NCBI RefSeq assembly: GCF_052857255.1
Contig: NC_135505.1
Location: 43,292,520-43,356,519, forward strand
Direction of reading: 5' to 3'
Source: Amblyomma americanum
Lineage: Eukaryota > Arthropoda > Arachnida > Ixodida > Ixodidae
DNA length: 64,000 bases
Numbering within the stretch: position 1 is the stretch's first letter; the number at the start of each line of letters is the position of its first letter. Below are positions 10,200 through 22,375 of the stretch, piece after piece. A program made the translations under genes and the position numbers. The notes beneath the pieces were generated by a model. That model was not told where the DNA came from. It was given only the letters and a program-made list of their open reading frames with translations, and did not search any database.

Positions 10200-13100
10200 C
10201 GTGTTCGTTAAGATGATTTTTTTTATTTTCGCACAGACATAAACGAAAGCAAATCAGGAAGTACAAAATTACAGAGCGGAGTGATGTGAGCATAGAATCA
10301 AAGCAGGTGTAAGAGGTAAAAGACAGATATGTAAACCACTAGGTGCAAATGAACGCACAAACTGAAATGGTAAACCGCGTCTACCAACTCGCTTGTCGAT
10401 GTGAAATATTGTATAACATTGCGCATCAGCGATTCCTAACATAATCAGTACGTCAAAAAATAACCCTGACAATGTTCGACTCTTCTTAGAGAACCAGCAC
10501 TGTTATTATCAGCATTTAAGAAGTTCAATAGCAGACGACCCGTGCGCACCGCTGCTTACTGCGCAGTTAGGCAGGTTACCGCGCGTGACGTAGATAAGGG
10601 TCAATGCATGAATATCCTCAAGCCCGACCCACTTGGAATGAATAGAATACGGACGACAGGAACTCAAAGGCTCGGTGGCGCAATAGGCATTGGAAGTCCT
10701 ACTGCGGTACTGTCGGAAACTGGTGCGAAATTTTAGGCCCAATCACGTCGCCGAAATGCTGCGCAGATATATCTAGCACGAACGCGCAAACCGCTTATGA
10801 ACGCTGACGTCGCGTCTGGTTGCAACGCACGGCAAATAGCGAACGTTGCGCGGTGTGTGGCGATCTCTTCTCTGCCATGCGACATTCTTGAACGGTTTTG
10901 CCTGGTGTGGTAAAAATTAATCAAAATCGCTGTTGTCGGTCGCGGTTGCGGACAAAATTGAAGATATTCGCAAAAGCTGTATGAGCCGCCTTGTGCCTCC
11001 TCGGTGAGAGAAATGCAAAAGCAGAAGCCCAGAAGCAAAACAAGTTATCCGCTTGCGTGTGCTCATTCTCTATGCTAGAAAAGTAGACGCTAGCAGTACA
11101 CGCATGAATACGTTTCGGGTCGCTGCGGTTTCTGCGGGGAGCAGTCAATCCGCAAATACGGAGCTTAGTGGTTCATTTTTAATCTATTTCCTGCAGTTAG
11201 CAATGGGGACCCTTCTTGTAGTTTCGGTTTGAAAAACGACAATTTTAACCAGCGATTTCTGAGGCAGTCCTGTATTAGCAATATGATCTCGTGTTTTTTG
11301 ACCCCCTGTTCGCACACTAAAGTCGCGTCGAAAAAGGATTAGAACTGTGACGTGCCACCCCAACTTTAGATAGCAACGCTTGGCGTTGCGATTAAGAACA
11401 CGCCGATAGGAAAAGTGCCAGTCGCGTTCGCGAAGCACTGTGCTGCGCCATGCCATGGTGCAATTTTTGTCTCTCCAGTGGCATAATTGTGCTAATCTTT
11501 TTCACATCGCGACTGAGCAAGAAAAAACACTTTTTACCGTGTCAAAATTCTTTTTTGCAATTAAGCGTTGAGAACCATTTCGCAATGCATGCCTAACAAT
11601 GTAATGGCTACTGTTCCTATGATCTTCCCTAAATCTTGTCTTCAGTGCCATTTGGCTTCCATTTTTGACTGTGAAGGAGGCTAGTCTTGAAGCGCGAAAA
11701 AGCTCAACCAATTGAGAACATCACTGCACGCCAGGTCTTTGAGAAACTCCGCCCTCAAATGGAGCCACGGAACAATGTCAATAAAGCTAGGAAGGTAAAT
11801 TATCTACTCAGATTTTTCGACAAGTCTCTCAGCAGTGTGGTTTTCCCGGCTTGGCACAACTTCGTGCTTACTACTGAACTACACGGGGCTTAAGTGAACG
11901 TCCGGATTTCCAGGAAACTTAATTTATTCAGAGATCATTATTGCGCGGGCATTCTGGCCACGTCTTTATCAGTTCCTGCACCGTGTATAACCTCTAGAGG
12001 AAAGACTGCGCTTGGACGTGGAAAGCATTCACTCTATGTAGCACGCCTCACCCAGTTGAATGCGTTCTAGGGCACCGTAGAACATATCAACATATTTAAG
12101 GTCTTTAATAGCCTTTATGCAGCAAGCAGATGCAGAACGATAATTATGTCATGTGGCCATAGTCAACCAGAGCTATCCTTACGGAGCGGGCACAATGTGA
12201 GCGATGACGTTTTGAAGAACAAGAAGCAGTACTTCTTTGAATGCCACTTGGCAGTCACTTTGGAGAAGGCACCCACAGTCTTTCTAGGCAACCATGTCAT
12301 CTTTGGTAATGAACGAAACCTGCTTAAAACTGAGACGATTGCACACCTGTTCAAAGTTCTAACAGATCTAATTCATCTGGTTAGAACCCTTTTGCAAAGC
12401 GGCCCGTGTATTTACGCAGGTATTATAAAGGTAACATGCGACATACTTCCCCTGCAGGCCCATGTCTTTGACTTGTGATGGCTCGCTAGACCGCAAACAG
12501 CCAGGAAGAAGTTAGTAATGCAACATTGACCTACACCACTGAAAATGTGAAGATGCTGCCGGCAAACGCTGTAAGAAGTGCTCTCAGATGGGAATGGGAA
12601 AAAGAATTGAAATGAGGCGAGAGTACCCGCGAAGGTTTGTGGCACCGGCAACTTCTCATTTTTTGATACTCCTCATTTATTTTACCTACACTCGTGACCG
12701 CAGCAGGAAAGTGGTCAGGTGGATTAGATGGCACGGAGGCTTCAGAAAGGTACAGATAACGTCGGGCTGGATAGAGGTTCAGCTGCTCTGTCGACAAGCG
12801 CATTCGTTGGACGTCAGTAAATATCCTAGCGTTCGCTCCCTCGATGACATTCACGCCTCTGGACACTCAGAATGCAAGTCATTGATTCAAGCCGTACATC
12901 AGCCTCCACGGCTGGCTGGAAGATCCGCCATCCGCTACTGCCATGCTGCCCTAAGGGCTTTGGGGATCCTTTGAATAATTTGGTCATGATGTCACCAAAC
13001 GACGAGAGAATGCGCCTATTCAAGACCTTCGAGCTGGTTTTAAACCATGTGGTTCAAAGACATTATTGTCCGACTTCGAGATCAAGGCACTAAGAAACGT

Positions 13101-13429
13101 ACGAGCAGCTGTCATGGTCTACGCTTGCGCAACCTGCCGTCCCTCACCGCACTTTATACTGTTCGAGACTGCTTCCGCCCCAGATCAACTTCCGCCCACG
13201 CCGACACTAAAGTGATGGAGCCAAGTTTGGGTGCCTCGGTACAACTTCTCATACACTTCACAGCGCCTACCGCCTGGCGCCCTCCCTCCCCGCTAAATTT
13301 AGTTGATCGGAATCCTACGTTGGTGTTCCGCTACCGTTTTTCGAAAAAGTTGAAAATGGCACTTCGTTTGGCCAACTGGACGCAGGAATACTATTGGACG
13401 CAGTCGCTATTGAGGCTTTAAAGCCGCTC
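10200..13429. other. Unassigned 3.2-kb stretch
   Basis: No domain recognised on either strand. The plus strand between 11687 and 12478 has two open pieces (68 and 110 codons) in the same region with ordinary composition, for example NVSDDVLKNKKQYFFECHLA. This could be a decayed transposase or gene, but I see no catalytic motif. Several other frames of 60-130 codons (10733-11038 minus, 12588-12974 plus, 13047-13421 plus) overlap and contradict each other. Confidence 0.4.
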
Positions 13430-13938
13430 TGCCTGTCTTAACTCATTAAGCATATTTGCAGTTCCCCTCCTTAATGACTCAGCAAGGTAATATCATCAGC
13501 GAATAGCAGAACAATTAGAAATTCTCCACTAACTGTTATCCCCAACTATTCCAAATTTAGGCATCGGAATACATCTAGTAAACAGGCGGTGAGTGTATTG
13601 GCGAGAACATGTCTCCTTGGTGACACCCTTACTTATTAGAATTTCATTCCAGACTTTATGGAGGACATTGATGGCGGTGCAGTTGCTTTATATGTCTTCC
13701 ACTATTTTTACATCGGGCTCTTCTAGTCCCTGATTCCGCAATACCTGTAGGACTGCAGAGATTTCCACTTAGCTGAATGCTTTCTCTTAATCATTGAAGG
13801 CTATATTTAGGGTTGATTATATTTTTCATATTTTTCTATCATCTGGTTAATAGTGTGAATAAGATCTATTGTGGAATATACAATACTAAAGCCTGCCTGA
13901 TCATTTGGTTGATTGAAGTCTAACGTTGCCCTGACTCT
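13430..13938 (-). pseudogene. RTE-clade retrotransposon copy B, palm part (3' piece)
   Basis: On the minus strand the segment reads from the RT region after the template-binding part (RVRATLDFNQPNDQAGF, about 13895-13937) to the catalytic FADD motif (about 13484-13515, FADDITLLSH). It stops at about 13430 within GGELQ, so the thumb and 3' tail are missing. It is colinear with the piece at 17077-18850: joined at 13938/17077 the two restore the order seen in copy C (51405-53050), so a CR1-like element was inserted between them. 3' truncation is unusual for target-primed elements and suggests a later deletion. Several stops are present. Confidence 0.85.
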
Positions 13939-16900
13939 GACAAGATAGACAGCACTCTGAGCCAGGTGCTCAGACTAGAAACGAAAATAACCACCCAGCC
14001 GAAACTCGCTTGCTACGTCCTCGCCACCCAAATCAGCGTCCGAAATAACATTTGCCAACATGAACGTTCGTAGCTTAGTCAACAAAACAGCCGAGTTTGA
14101 ATCATTACTCCTTTCCGTCAGCCCACACCTCATTGCAATCACGGAAACATGGTTATCAAGCAATATTAAAGATTGCGAGTTAACTCCCCCAACTACGCAT
14201 TAGTCCGAAAAGATAGCTTAACACGGGGCGGGGGAGTTGCTATCTTGATTAGAAGAGAAATGCCATTCGTGGTTCTTCCTGAAGTCAAGGAGGTTGAAGC
14301 AATTATTTGCAAACTCGTATTCATCGCGATCAGTCTTTATCGGCTGCTTTTATCGCAGCCCATCTTCAAGCATCGACGCACTGCAGTCATTGCATGCCTA
14401 CATGCTTCGGCACTTCCTTGGAGTCAGATTAATCATGATGGGGGATTTCAATCAACTTGATATTGAATGGAATACTATGCAGCATCATTCTAAACGCTCA
14501 GATGTACTCTTTGATATCATGCTCACGTTTAATTTGAGTCAGATAACAAATCAGCCAACGCGTGTACAAGGTAGCAGTTCAAACATGCTAGATCTAGTTT
14601 TTCCTAGTGATCGCTTTCCTACAGACAAAGCAAATCTACAACTCCTAGATGGTATGTCAGATCACAAAATAACACTCTGCAATATCGCCATTCATGACCT
14701 GCCAACGCCCTAAAAATCATTGCTATCATTTCCGGATTTTTACAGAGCAGACGACACCAGCATACTCGACCACCTATATTACGAATTCTCTTCTTTTGAA
14801 CAGCTCGCACTATACAGTAGCACTGACACTGAAACACCGTGGCAAAGATTCAAACGAATTATAGCTTTTTGCATGACTAACTACGTACCAGTTAAAACTA
14901 AGAAAACGAATAAACACAACCCGTGGATAAATCGCAACATCATTCATGCCAAGCGAAAAGTCAGAAGGCTTAGAAAATCTTAAAAAAAAACCAGTGTCAA
15001 AGGGAGTTCTATTCTCTCAGGTGCAATCAGTAATATGAAATCAAAAAGAAAAGTCGCCAAAGCGAACTTTTTTCTTGCAAACTAAGTAGCTTCCCGAAAG
15101 ATTCTCTGCGTAAATTTTGGCAATATTTAAACCCTAAAAAACAAGATACTAAGGTGATGAGTCCTGAAGAAAGCAAATCCAGAGCAAACTTACTGAATAA
15201 CTACTTTAGTCGATCTTCACTATTGATGACGGAAACCTACCACACTTAACAGCTTCCAACACGTGCCTTCAGCCACTTACAGTTGATGAAGCTGGTGCAC
15301 TCAACCTCTTGCTAAAATTAGATTTTAAAAGGTATCTGGACCCGACAATATACTCAATGCATTTCTAACAAGATATGCAGAATGGATAGCGAAATACCTA
15401 TCCCTTATTTTCAACAAATCATTATCTTCATCTTCCCTTCGAGCAGGCTGGAAATTGGCCAAAATAATTCCTATCCACAAATATGGATATGAAGATCAAG
15501 TCTGTAACTTTAGGCCCATTTCACTTACAAGTACCGCTTGCAAACTATTGGAACACATTATATTGAACCATATAACATCCTTAATTGAATGTAATCAAAT
15601 TATATCGCCGTTTCAGCACGGATTTCGCAAAAAAACTATCTACCGTCACACAGCTCGTGAACTTATACATGACGTTTCACTAAGCATCGACCATCAAAAT
15701 CAAATTGACCTCATTTTACTAGACTTTTCTAAAGTATTCGATCATGTATCCCATAAAAAACTAATTCTAAAGTTGAAATCTACACTTGGCGAAGGACCAA
15801 TCATTAAATGGATTAAAAACTACTTGGCTAATAGATCACAATTCGTAGAATTTAGCCATGAAAAGTCCGACATAACTGAAGTTACGTCCGGTGTGCCCCA
15901 GGGCACTGTTCTCTCGCCTATTTTATTTATTATCTTCATCAGTGATTTACCAGCTATCATTCCTATTGGAATGAGGCTTTTTGCTGACGATTGCATACTG
16001 TACCATGAGATTAATTCTCCAGATGATCACACAGCACTTAACCATGCGCTACAGTCTCTATCTGATTGGTGCGCTAAATGCCAAATGAGTATTAATATCG
16101 AAAAATCAGCCATCTTGCGAATTACCAGGAAACGTAACGTATCGGACTTTTCATACACACTGAACAATATCCCTCTTCCCGCAGTTACACAGCATAAATA
16201 CCTTGGTTAAATTGTATCATCTGATCTGAAATGGAACTCTGACGTGAACTTCATTACGTCATCTGCACTGAAACGACTTTCCTTTGTCAAGAGGCGCCTC
16301 CGAGACGCGCCGTCAGACATTAAATTACTTTAATGCAATACTTTTGTGAGACCTGTACTTCAATATGCGAATATAGCCTGGTTTCCGTTTAGAGACAAAC
16401 TAATAAAGAAACTAGAGGGAGTTCAAAGGAAAGCTGTAAGATTTATCTGTAACAAATACAGACAAACTGAATCACCCACAGAACTCATAAACAACGCTGG
16501 AATACTTACGTTAAAAAACCGGGCCAGGCTTGCAAGACAGAAACTACTTTATCAACTTATTCACAACATGGTGAACACAGATTGTACAAGGTATATTTCA
16601 AAATCAGAAACAAGAACAACGAGACATAAGCACTCACAAACACTTTAAGAATATCGATTCAACACAGACTGTCTTAGACGTTCGTTTTTTTCCGCCAGCC
16701 ATTCGACAATGGAATAACCTACCATCAAGTGTAACCAGTTCATCTTTAGAAAATTTTTTTAGAGACATATAAAGCGCACCTACTAGCTCTACAACGTGCA
16801 TTATAAACACCATTTTGTCAGCTCCAGTGCTCTATTTGAAGTAATGAAAATTGTTCTTTCTAATGTGTAATGCATTTATGTTGTTCTTATTTCTTTTCCC

Positions 16901-17076
16901 TTGTATTGTTGCTCCCATGTTATTTCTCACCGATTATTATTATTGTTATTAAACCTAACAGCCACTGTTCTAATATAGTTGCAACGCTGTGTTTTAGGTA
17001 CCTGCTTTGTTGAATACTGTTTTTGCCCTTCCTGCGATGATCCCGATTTGGATTGGCAGTATTTCTAAATATATAA
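13939..17076 (+). mobile_element. CR1/L2-like non-LTR retrotransposon, nearly full length, decayed
   Basis: A 3.14-kb insertion in RTE copy B. An APE-type endonuclease starts near 14060 (NMNVRSLVNKTAEF, PHLIAITETWL, later LIMMGDFNQLDIEW at about 14430-14470, SDHKITLC near 14650). The reverse transcriptase runs from about 15290 to 16660 in frames that shift near 15000, 15170 and 16210: FRPISLTSTACKLLE, LDFSKVFDHV, VTSGVPQGTVLSPILF, catalytic FADDC near 15985, and a C-terminal region (RPVLQYANIAW, GVQRKAVRFI). The 3' end has an AT-rich untranslated region and finishes in TAAATATATAAAT, the A/T short-repeat tail of CR1/L2 elements. There is no RNase H. The endonuclease frame is broken near 14170-14290. 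CR1/L2 against Jockey is my reading of the RT motifs. Confidence 0.85.
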
Positions 17077-18850
17077 ATCAGCAATTACCTTAGTAAATAA
17101 CTTGTAGTCAATGGACAGTAAGCTGACCGGTCTGCAATTTTTCAAGTTCTTGGCGTCTCCTTTATTATGAATTAAGATCATAATTGCGTTCTTGCAAGCT
17201 TCTGCTACGGTCGATGTCATAAGGTATTTCGTGTACAGAGTGGCAAGTTTATATAGCACAGCCTCCTCTCCGTCCTTTAGAAGATCTGCTGTTACCTGAT
17301 CCTCTCCAGCTGCTTTTTCCTTATCAATTGATTCTAAGGCTTTCTTTACTACCTCTTTCGTTACTGGCTGGATTACGCATTGTTGTTCGCTACTGTCGCT
17401 CTCATTAATCATCTCATTACATTGTCTACTCTATTGATTTGTGTATAAATCTTCGGCTACCTTAGCTATTTTATCCATGTTGCTAATGACATTGCCCTCC
17501 TTTTTTCTTAAAGGATAAGTCTGGTTCTTACCTGTGCCTAGTTTGCTTTTCACCGCGTTTAGGCTACCTCTGCTCTTTATAGCATGGTCGATTCTCTTCA
17601 TATGGAACTTCACTATGTCGGCTATCCCCCCACCCCCTTTCGCTTATTTATTAACTTCGATAGCTCTGCTAGTCCAATTCTCTGTGTAGGGTTAGATGTC
17701 CTCACATTTTGGCGTTTTTTAATTAGATCTTTCGTCTCCTGAGATAGCTTGCCAGTATGCTGTCGAAGGTTGCTACCACCTCCTTCTACTGCGCACTCTG
17801 TAATGATAGCTGTCAGATTATCGCTCATTGCTTCAACATTAAGATCTTCCTTTCCCCAGTTAATTCTTAATATCTGCTCTGCAGCGATATCCTGAATTCC
17901 TCTATTTTCCCTCCTACCGCTAACTCTCTTATGGACTTTCTCTTCACTAGCTTCTTCCGTTCCCTCTTCATGTCTAAGCTGATTTGAGACCTCACCATTT
18001 TGTTGTCGCTACAGCGCAGCTTTTCGAGGACATACACATCCTGAACGATGTCAGGTTGAGCACATAGTATGATGCCGATTTCATTTTTAGTCTCACCATA
18101 GGAGTTCTTCCAGGTCCACTTCCAAATTTCTCCTTTGCGGAAGAAGGTATTCTTGATCCGGGAATTATTTCTATGTGCGAACTCTACTAGTAACTCTCTC
18201 CTGTGATTCCTAGAACCTATCCCATAGTCGCATAACGCCTGATCACCAGCCTGCTTCGTGCCCATTTTCGCATTGAAGTAGCCCATCAATACAATGCACT
18301 GTGATTTTACTTTGTTCATTGCCAATTCCACGTCTTCATAGCAGCTTTCATCGGCCTGGTCATCATGGCTGGATGTAGGCTCGTAGGCCTGCGCTACCTT
18401 CAGCTTGTACCGCCTATCGAGCCTAATCACGAGAGCTACGACCCTCTCGTTAATATTATAGGTTTTTCTGCGTTGGCAACTATATCCTGAATAACGAGGA
18501 ATCCCACACCTTGTGCTCGTCTATGTGGTAATCTGCGATAGCAAAGTATGTGCCCGTCCTTTAGTACTGTATACGCCTCACTTGTCCTCCTAACTTCACT
18601 AAGCCCTATGACATCCAATTTAATTCCCAGTAATTCCTCGAACAACACTGCTAGGGTGGCCTCATTAGATAAGGTTTTAACGTTAAACTTTGCCAGGTTC
18701 AGATTCCAATGGCGGCCTCTCCGGAGCCAGAGGTTCATAGCATCTTCCGTTGCCAGAGTGGTCTGAAGTCTGACCACCGCCTTGGCTACTAATATTTTCA
18801 TGCAGTTAGCTTCAGTTGTTTCTTGAGTAATTTAGTTCTCCACTGGCGCC
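17077..18850 (-). pseudogene. RTE-clade retrotransposon copy B, endonuclease and RT start (5' piece)
   Basis: Minus strand. An APE-like endonuclease begins near 18801 (LGIKLDVIGLSEVRR, then GVGFLV) and continues at 18430-17867 (VRLDRRYKLKVAQAYEPTSS-type region, then CIVLMGYFNAKMG). In APE endonucleases the GDFNA motif carries a catalytic Asp; here it is GYFNA, and the terminal SDH motif is SDN, so the domain is probably inactive. The basic KRERKKLVKRKSIRELAV region and RT fingers follow (KKALESIDKEKAAGEDQVTA, 17410-17100), broken by stops and frameshifts. The 5' end is near 18850. The element continues at 13938 beyond the CR1-like insertion. Confidence 0.85.
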
Positions 18851-19677
18851 AAATTGGCAGTGCGGTTGGTCGTGGGCTGTATTTTTAAACACGTATTATG
18901 TTCCGCCAGCCTGATTAATTGACGCGGTACGCAGGGAGAGCATTCATATGCCTCATGTGTGAACGATACGTACATCAGCCTGTCTGGCAAAGGGTCACGT
19001 TCTTCAGAACGTCAGCTGAGATTCTCATGCTAATTTTTCGCGCCTGAAACATGCAAGTCCCTTGTGACTTATGCGCTTGAGCGACTTCGTTTGGCTGATC
19101 TTCCAAGTACAAGCGTGCACTTTGAAGCCTTCGGAAGCTTTGCATATTCATGTGGTCTTCTCATCGCCCGTGTTCAGGTGGGCGATGATTTATCGAAGAT
19201 GACTTTGCATGTGTGCGAGAGTTTATAAGCAAATATATGCTGCAGCAGCCACGAAGACAGCTGACGTTGAAGCTCGTACTTTTTAGGCAGAAAGAATGAT
19301 AGTTTCCGTGCAAGGTTTAATTTCTTACAGGCTGATAAAACGCTAAAACCTGATACAGATTGAGCAGTGGACATGCACACAGAGATAGCAAGCTTCCAGA
19401 GCAGTCGGACAACAAAATTGCTGGCTGACAAATAGGATCACACCATGTACAGAGAAAGAAAGTTTAGCCGCTTTTGTTTTCGAGGAAGCTGAATTCCAGC
19501 GCGATAATAGGGCTAGCAGAATTCTTCGGAGCTACTAGCTTCGGGGCTTGTTAGTTTCTGAAGAAGTACTCCAGTCTCCAGAAGGGCTACCGAGTCTCGG
19601 GTGCTGCGCGAATGGTTCCTGACCTCTGAGCAACGTATACTCGCCTTCGCTTTGCTCTGCCTTTCAACCGCGCGCAG
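18851..19677. other. Unassigned sequence before the candidate exon
   Basis: No repeat or gene recognised. Small minus-strand frame at 19174-19431 has no motif. The last 50 bases are pyrimidine-rich and end in the acceptor used by the next feature. Confidence 0.4.
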
Positions 19678-19924
19678 AGCCAGGCCGCCAAGATTGTGAC
19701 GTTTACGCACCGGGAATCAGACGAGGAGGCACCGCCCCAGGCGATGCAGCAGCGTTCGAGGCGTGCTTCGCTGGCGGCGCCCATCCAGGGCCGGCGCGCA
19801 TCCATCGCCCTGGCGGCCCAGTTGCGATCCAGGCGCGCTTCTCTGGCAGCGGCCAACGCCAGGGGCACCCGATCGCCTGACCGGAGCGACGAGCCTAGAG
19901 CACGTGTTATTCCGGCTCTAGCTG
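19678..19924 (+). CDS. Candidate exon with three RRAS[L/I] motifs, unidentified
   Basis: A strong acceptor (TTTGCTCTGCCTTTCAACCG then CGCGCAG) is followed at once by an open frame SQAAKIVTFTHRESDEEAPP, then three spaced copies of a motif: SRRASLAA, GRRASIAL and SRRASLAA. A serine/arginine-rich tail (RSPDRSDEP) follows. RRxS is the consensus site for cAMP-dependent kinase, so this reads like a regulatory cytoplasmic segment. The possible donor CTG/GTACGG at 19925 is only fair, and the frame stays open to about 20011. The third codon positions are GC-rich, unlike the flanking AT-rich DNA. I do not recognise the protein. The opposite-strand frame here is also open but has no splice support. Confidence 0.4.
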
Positions 19925-20142
19925 GTACGGCTCATTTTGGTACGCGCCTGCTGGTTCAGAATGGAAAACTGATTAAAACGTTATATAAATTGTGGCTTCT
20001 AGGTCTGACATGACTCAAGCGTTATTATCACATGCTCGAATGTGTCGGTTTTTAATAGGGGAGATAGATAGGAGATAGTTTCTCCCCGCTTAACCACGGC
20101 TGACACTGTTCGAAACCGCCGGACCCTACTCCGTGATCGCGT

Positions 20143-21190
20143 AAAGGCGCGCTCACACTAGCGGGAAGCTTTCCGCAGCGTCACAGCGTCAACGACGACG
20201 CTGCTTCGCAGCTCCTCGGAATGACGCTCACACTGCGCGCGTTTTCCTCGCTGCCGCTGTCTTGGAATGCAGTGAGAGGAGGCGTTGGTTGAGAGAGGAC
20301 CCGAACGAGCAGAAAGAGAAGGGGATAGTCACGTGACACCAAAGAAGACTGGAAAGCGCGCTCCTTTCTATCGTCGTCTTCTTGATCGTCTGCTGGCTCT
20401 CCTCCCGTCGCCCTTTTTGTCACGAGGATGCCTGGTTCGAAGGATGAGTTGTTGGATACTGTAACTGTACTTATACTTTAAAAAAAGACATAGCGCGTGA
20501 AGACAGGACAGTGCAGAGACTGCTGCAGGTGATCGAGATTCGAGCCACGTTGGCCGAAGGGGCACCACCTTTAGCATGCTCCGAGGTTGTCCGAGACTGT
20601 GGCTTCGCCCGCGAGAGGCTAAGCGGGGTTTACGGAGCTTCTCCCAAGCGAACTCTCCTATAGAAAGCCGGGCGCCAGGCCGGGGGATGCTTGTACCCAT
20701 TTTTACCGGTGGGTGCCCGGCGGTGGGTTTCGAACCATCCACCTCCCACAGCCGAGACGGGTGCCCTGTCTTCATGCGCTATGTCTTTTTCAAAAGTGAT
20801 GCACCAACAAGCCCAAAGTTCCACCCTATTAAGTACTTATACTTGTTTGTTCGCTGCTTCTGCACCTTCGCTTCTGCACCGTCTCAAGTCGCATGTCAAT
20901 GTTGGCAAAGCAGCCGCCGAGTGCCCCGCCGACCGGCCGGCCGGCCGGACGCGCGCAGCCTCCGCCTCCGCCGACGGGGTCACTGAACTGGGTCCGACGT
21001 CACGGTTCACGATTCACGGTCGGCGCCCATTGGCTGTTCTCGTCAGCGGCACGGGAAAAATAGCTACCGGACCCATCGCTCTGCGGGACGGCACAGCAGG
21101 CTGTCTGCGGGGAAAAACCGGCTTGTGCGGGAAGCGGCGCGCGGAAAACGTTCTGCGTTGCGCGTTTTCCCGCTAATGTGAGCGCGCCTT
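20143..21190. mobile_element. TIR element unit A (GC-rich, non-autonomous)
   Basis: Begins AAAGGCGCGCTCACACTAGC and ends with its inverse GCTAATGTGAGCGCGCCTT, giving terminal inverted repeats of over 20 bp. Just inside the left end is the near-palindrome GCGGGAAGCTTTCCGC, perfect in units B and C. The unit contains GTCACGTGAC, an ATG followed by a short open segment and a possible donor, and a CCAAT-type box (CCCATTGGCTGTTCT). A 354-bp insertion splits it at 20479-20832; without it the unit is about 0.68 kb. No transposase is present. Left flank is GCGTA, and the outer flank of the array on the right is TAAGC, so a 2-bp TA duplication is possible. Superfamily uncertain. Confidence 0.7.
20479..20832 (-). 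mobile_element. tRNA-like SINE/MITE insertion within unit A
   Basis: Flanked by a perfect 12-bp duplication GTACTTATACTT (20467-20478 and 20833-20844); units B and C show the empty site GTACTTAT(T)ACTTG. Both ends carry an inverted repeat: AAAGACATAGCGCGTGAAGA on the left and TCTTCATGCGCTATGTCTTT on the right. On the minus strand it contains GGTTCGAAACCC, a good RNA polymerase III B box, with CACCCGTCTCGGCTGTGGGA upstream. Target duplication length and B box point to a tRNA-derived SINE moved by retrotransposition; the terminal inverted repeat is unusual for that class. Confidence 0.6.
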
Positions 21191-21722
21191 AAAGGCGCGC
21201 TCACATTAGCGGGAAGCTTCCCGCACTGGCACAGCGTCAACGTCGACGCTGCCTCGCAGATCCTCAGAATGACGCTCACACTGCGCGCGTTTTCTCGCTG
21301 CGGTTGTCTTGGAATGTGGAGAGAGGAGGCGCTGAGGGAGGACCCGAACGAGCAGAAAGAGAAGGGGATAGTCACGTGACACCAGAGAAGACTGGAAAGC
21401 GCGCCCTTTTCTCGCGTCGTCGTCTTGATCGTCTGCTAGCTCCCCTCCCGTCGCCCTTTTTGTCACGAGGATGGCTGGTTCGAGCGATGAGCTGTTGGCT
21501 ACGGTAAACGTACTTATTACTTGTTTGTTCGCTGCTTCTGCACCGTCGCTTCTGCACCGTCTCAAGTCACATGTTCATGCTGGCAAAGAAGCCGCCGAGT
21601 GCCCGGCCGGACGCGCGCAGCCTCCGCCTCCGCCGACGGGGTCACTGAACTGGGACCGATGTCACGGTTCACGGTCGGCGCCCATTGGCTGTTCTTGTCA
21701 GCGGCACGGGAAAAATAGGTAC
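21191..21722. mobile_element. TIR element unit B (right end missing)
   Basis: Abuts unit A at GCGCCTT/AAAGGCGC. It repeats unit A without the 354-bp insertion: GTCACGTGAC near 21372, ATG at 21471, CCAAT box near 21690. It stops at AAAAATAGGTAC, where unit C begins, so the right terminal repeat is lost. A short frame MAGSSDELLAT (21471-21503) is followed by GTAAAC, a possible splice donor. Confidence 0.75.
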
Positions 21723-22375
21723 AGGCGCGCTCACACTAGCGGGAAGCTTCCCGCACCGGCACAGCGTCAACGTCGATGCTGCCTCGCAGCTCCTCAGAAT
21801 GACGCTCACACTGCGCGCGTTTTCTCGCTGCGGTTGTCTTGGAATGTGGAGAGAGGAGGCGCTGAGGGAGTACCCGAACGAGCAGAAAGAGAAGGGGATA
21901 GTCACGTGACACCAGAGAAGACTGGAAAGCGCACCCTTTTCTCGCGTCGTCGTCTTGATCGTCTGCTAGCTCCCCTCCCGTCGCCCTTTTTGTCTCGAGG
22001 ATGGCTGGTTCGAGCGATAAGCTGTTGGCTACGGTAAACGTACTTATACTTGTTTGTTCGCTGCTTCTGCACCGTCGCTTGTGCACCGTCTCAAGTCACA
22101 TGTTCATGCTGGCAAAGAAGCCGCCGAGTGCCCGGCCGGACGCGCGCAGCCTCCGCCTCCGCCGACGGCGTCACTGAACTGGGACCGACGTCACGGTTCA
22201 CGGTCGGCGCCCATTGGCTGTTCTCGTCAGCGGCACGGGAAAAATAGGTACCCGACCCATCGCTCTGAGGGACGGCACAGCAGGCTGTCTGCGGGAGAAA
22301 AACTGGCTTGCGCGGGAAGCGGCACGCTGAAAACGTCCTGCGTTGCGCGTTTTCCCGCTAATGTGAGCGCGCCTT
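21723..22375. mobile_element. TIR element unit C (both ends present)
   Basis: Complete unit of 653 bp from AGGCGCGCTCACACTAGCGG to CCGCTAATGTGAGCGCGCCT. Nearly identical to units A and B over the shared parts. The short frame is MAGSSDKLLAT, changed at one residue from unit B. The right-end 120 bp is present again immediately downstream. Confidence 0.75.

Noticed and set aside
12146..12478. 110-codon frame considered as a P-element or other transposase piece
   Set aside because: No catalytic motif, no zinc finger and no terminal repeats found; left unassigned.
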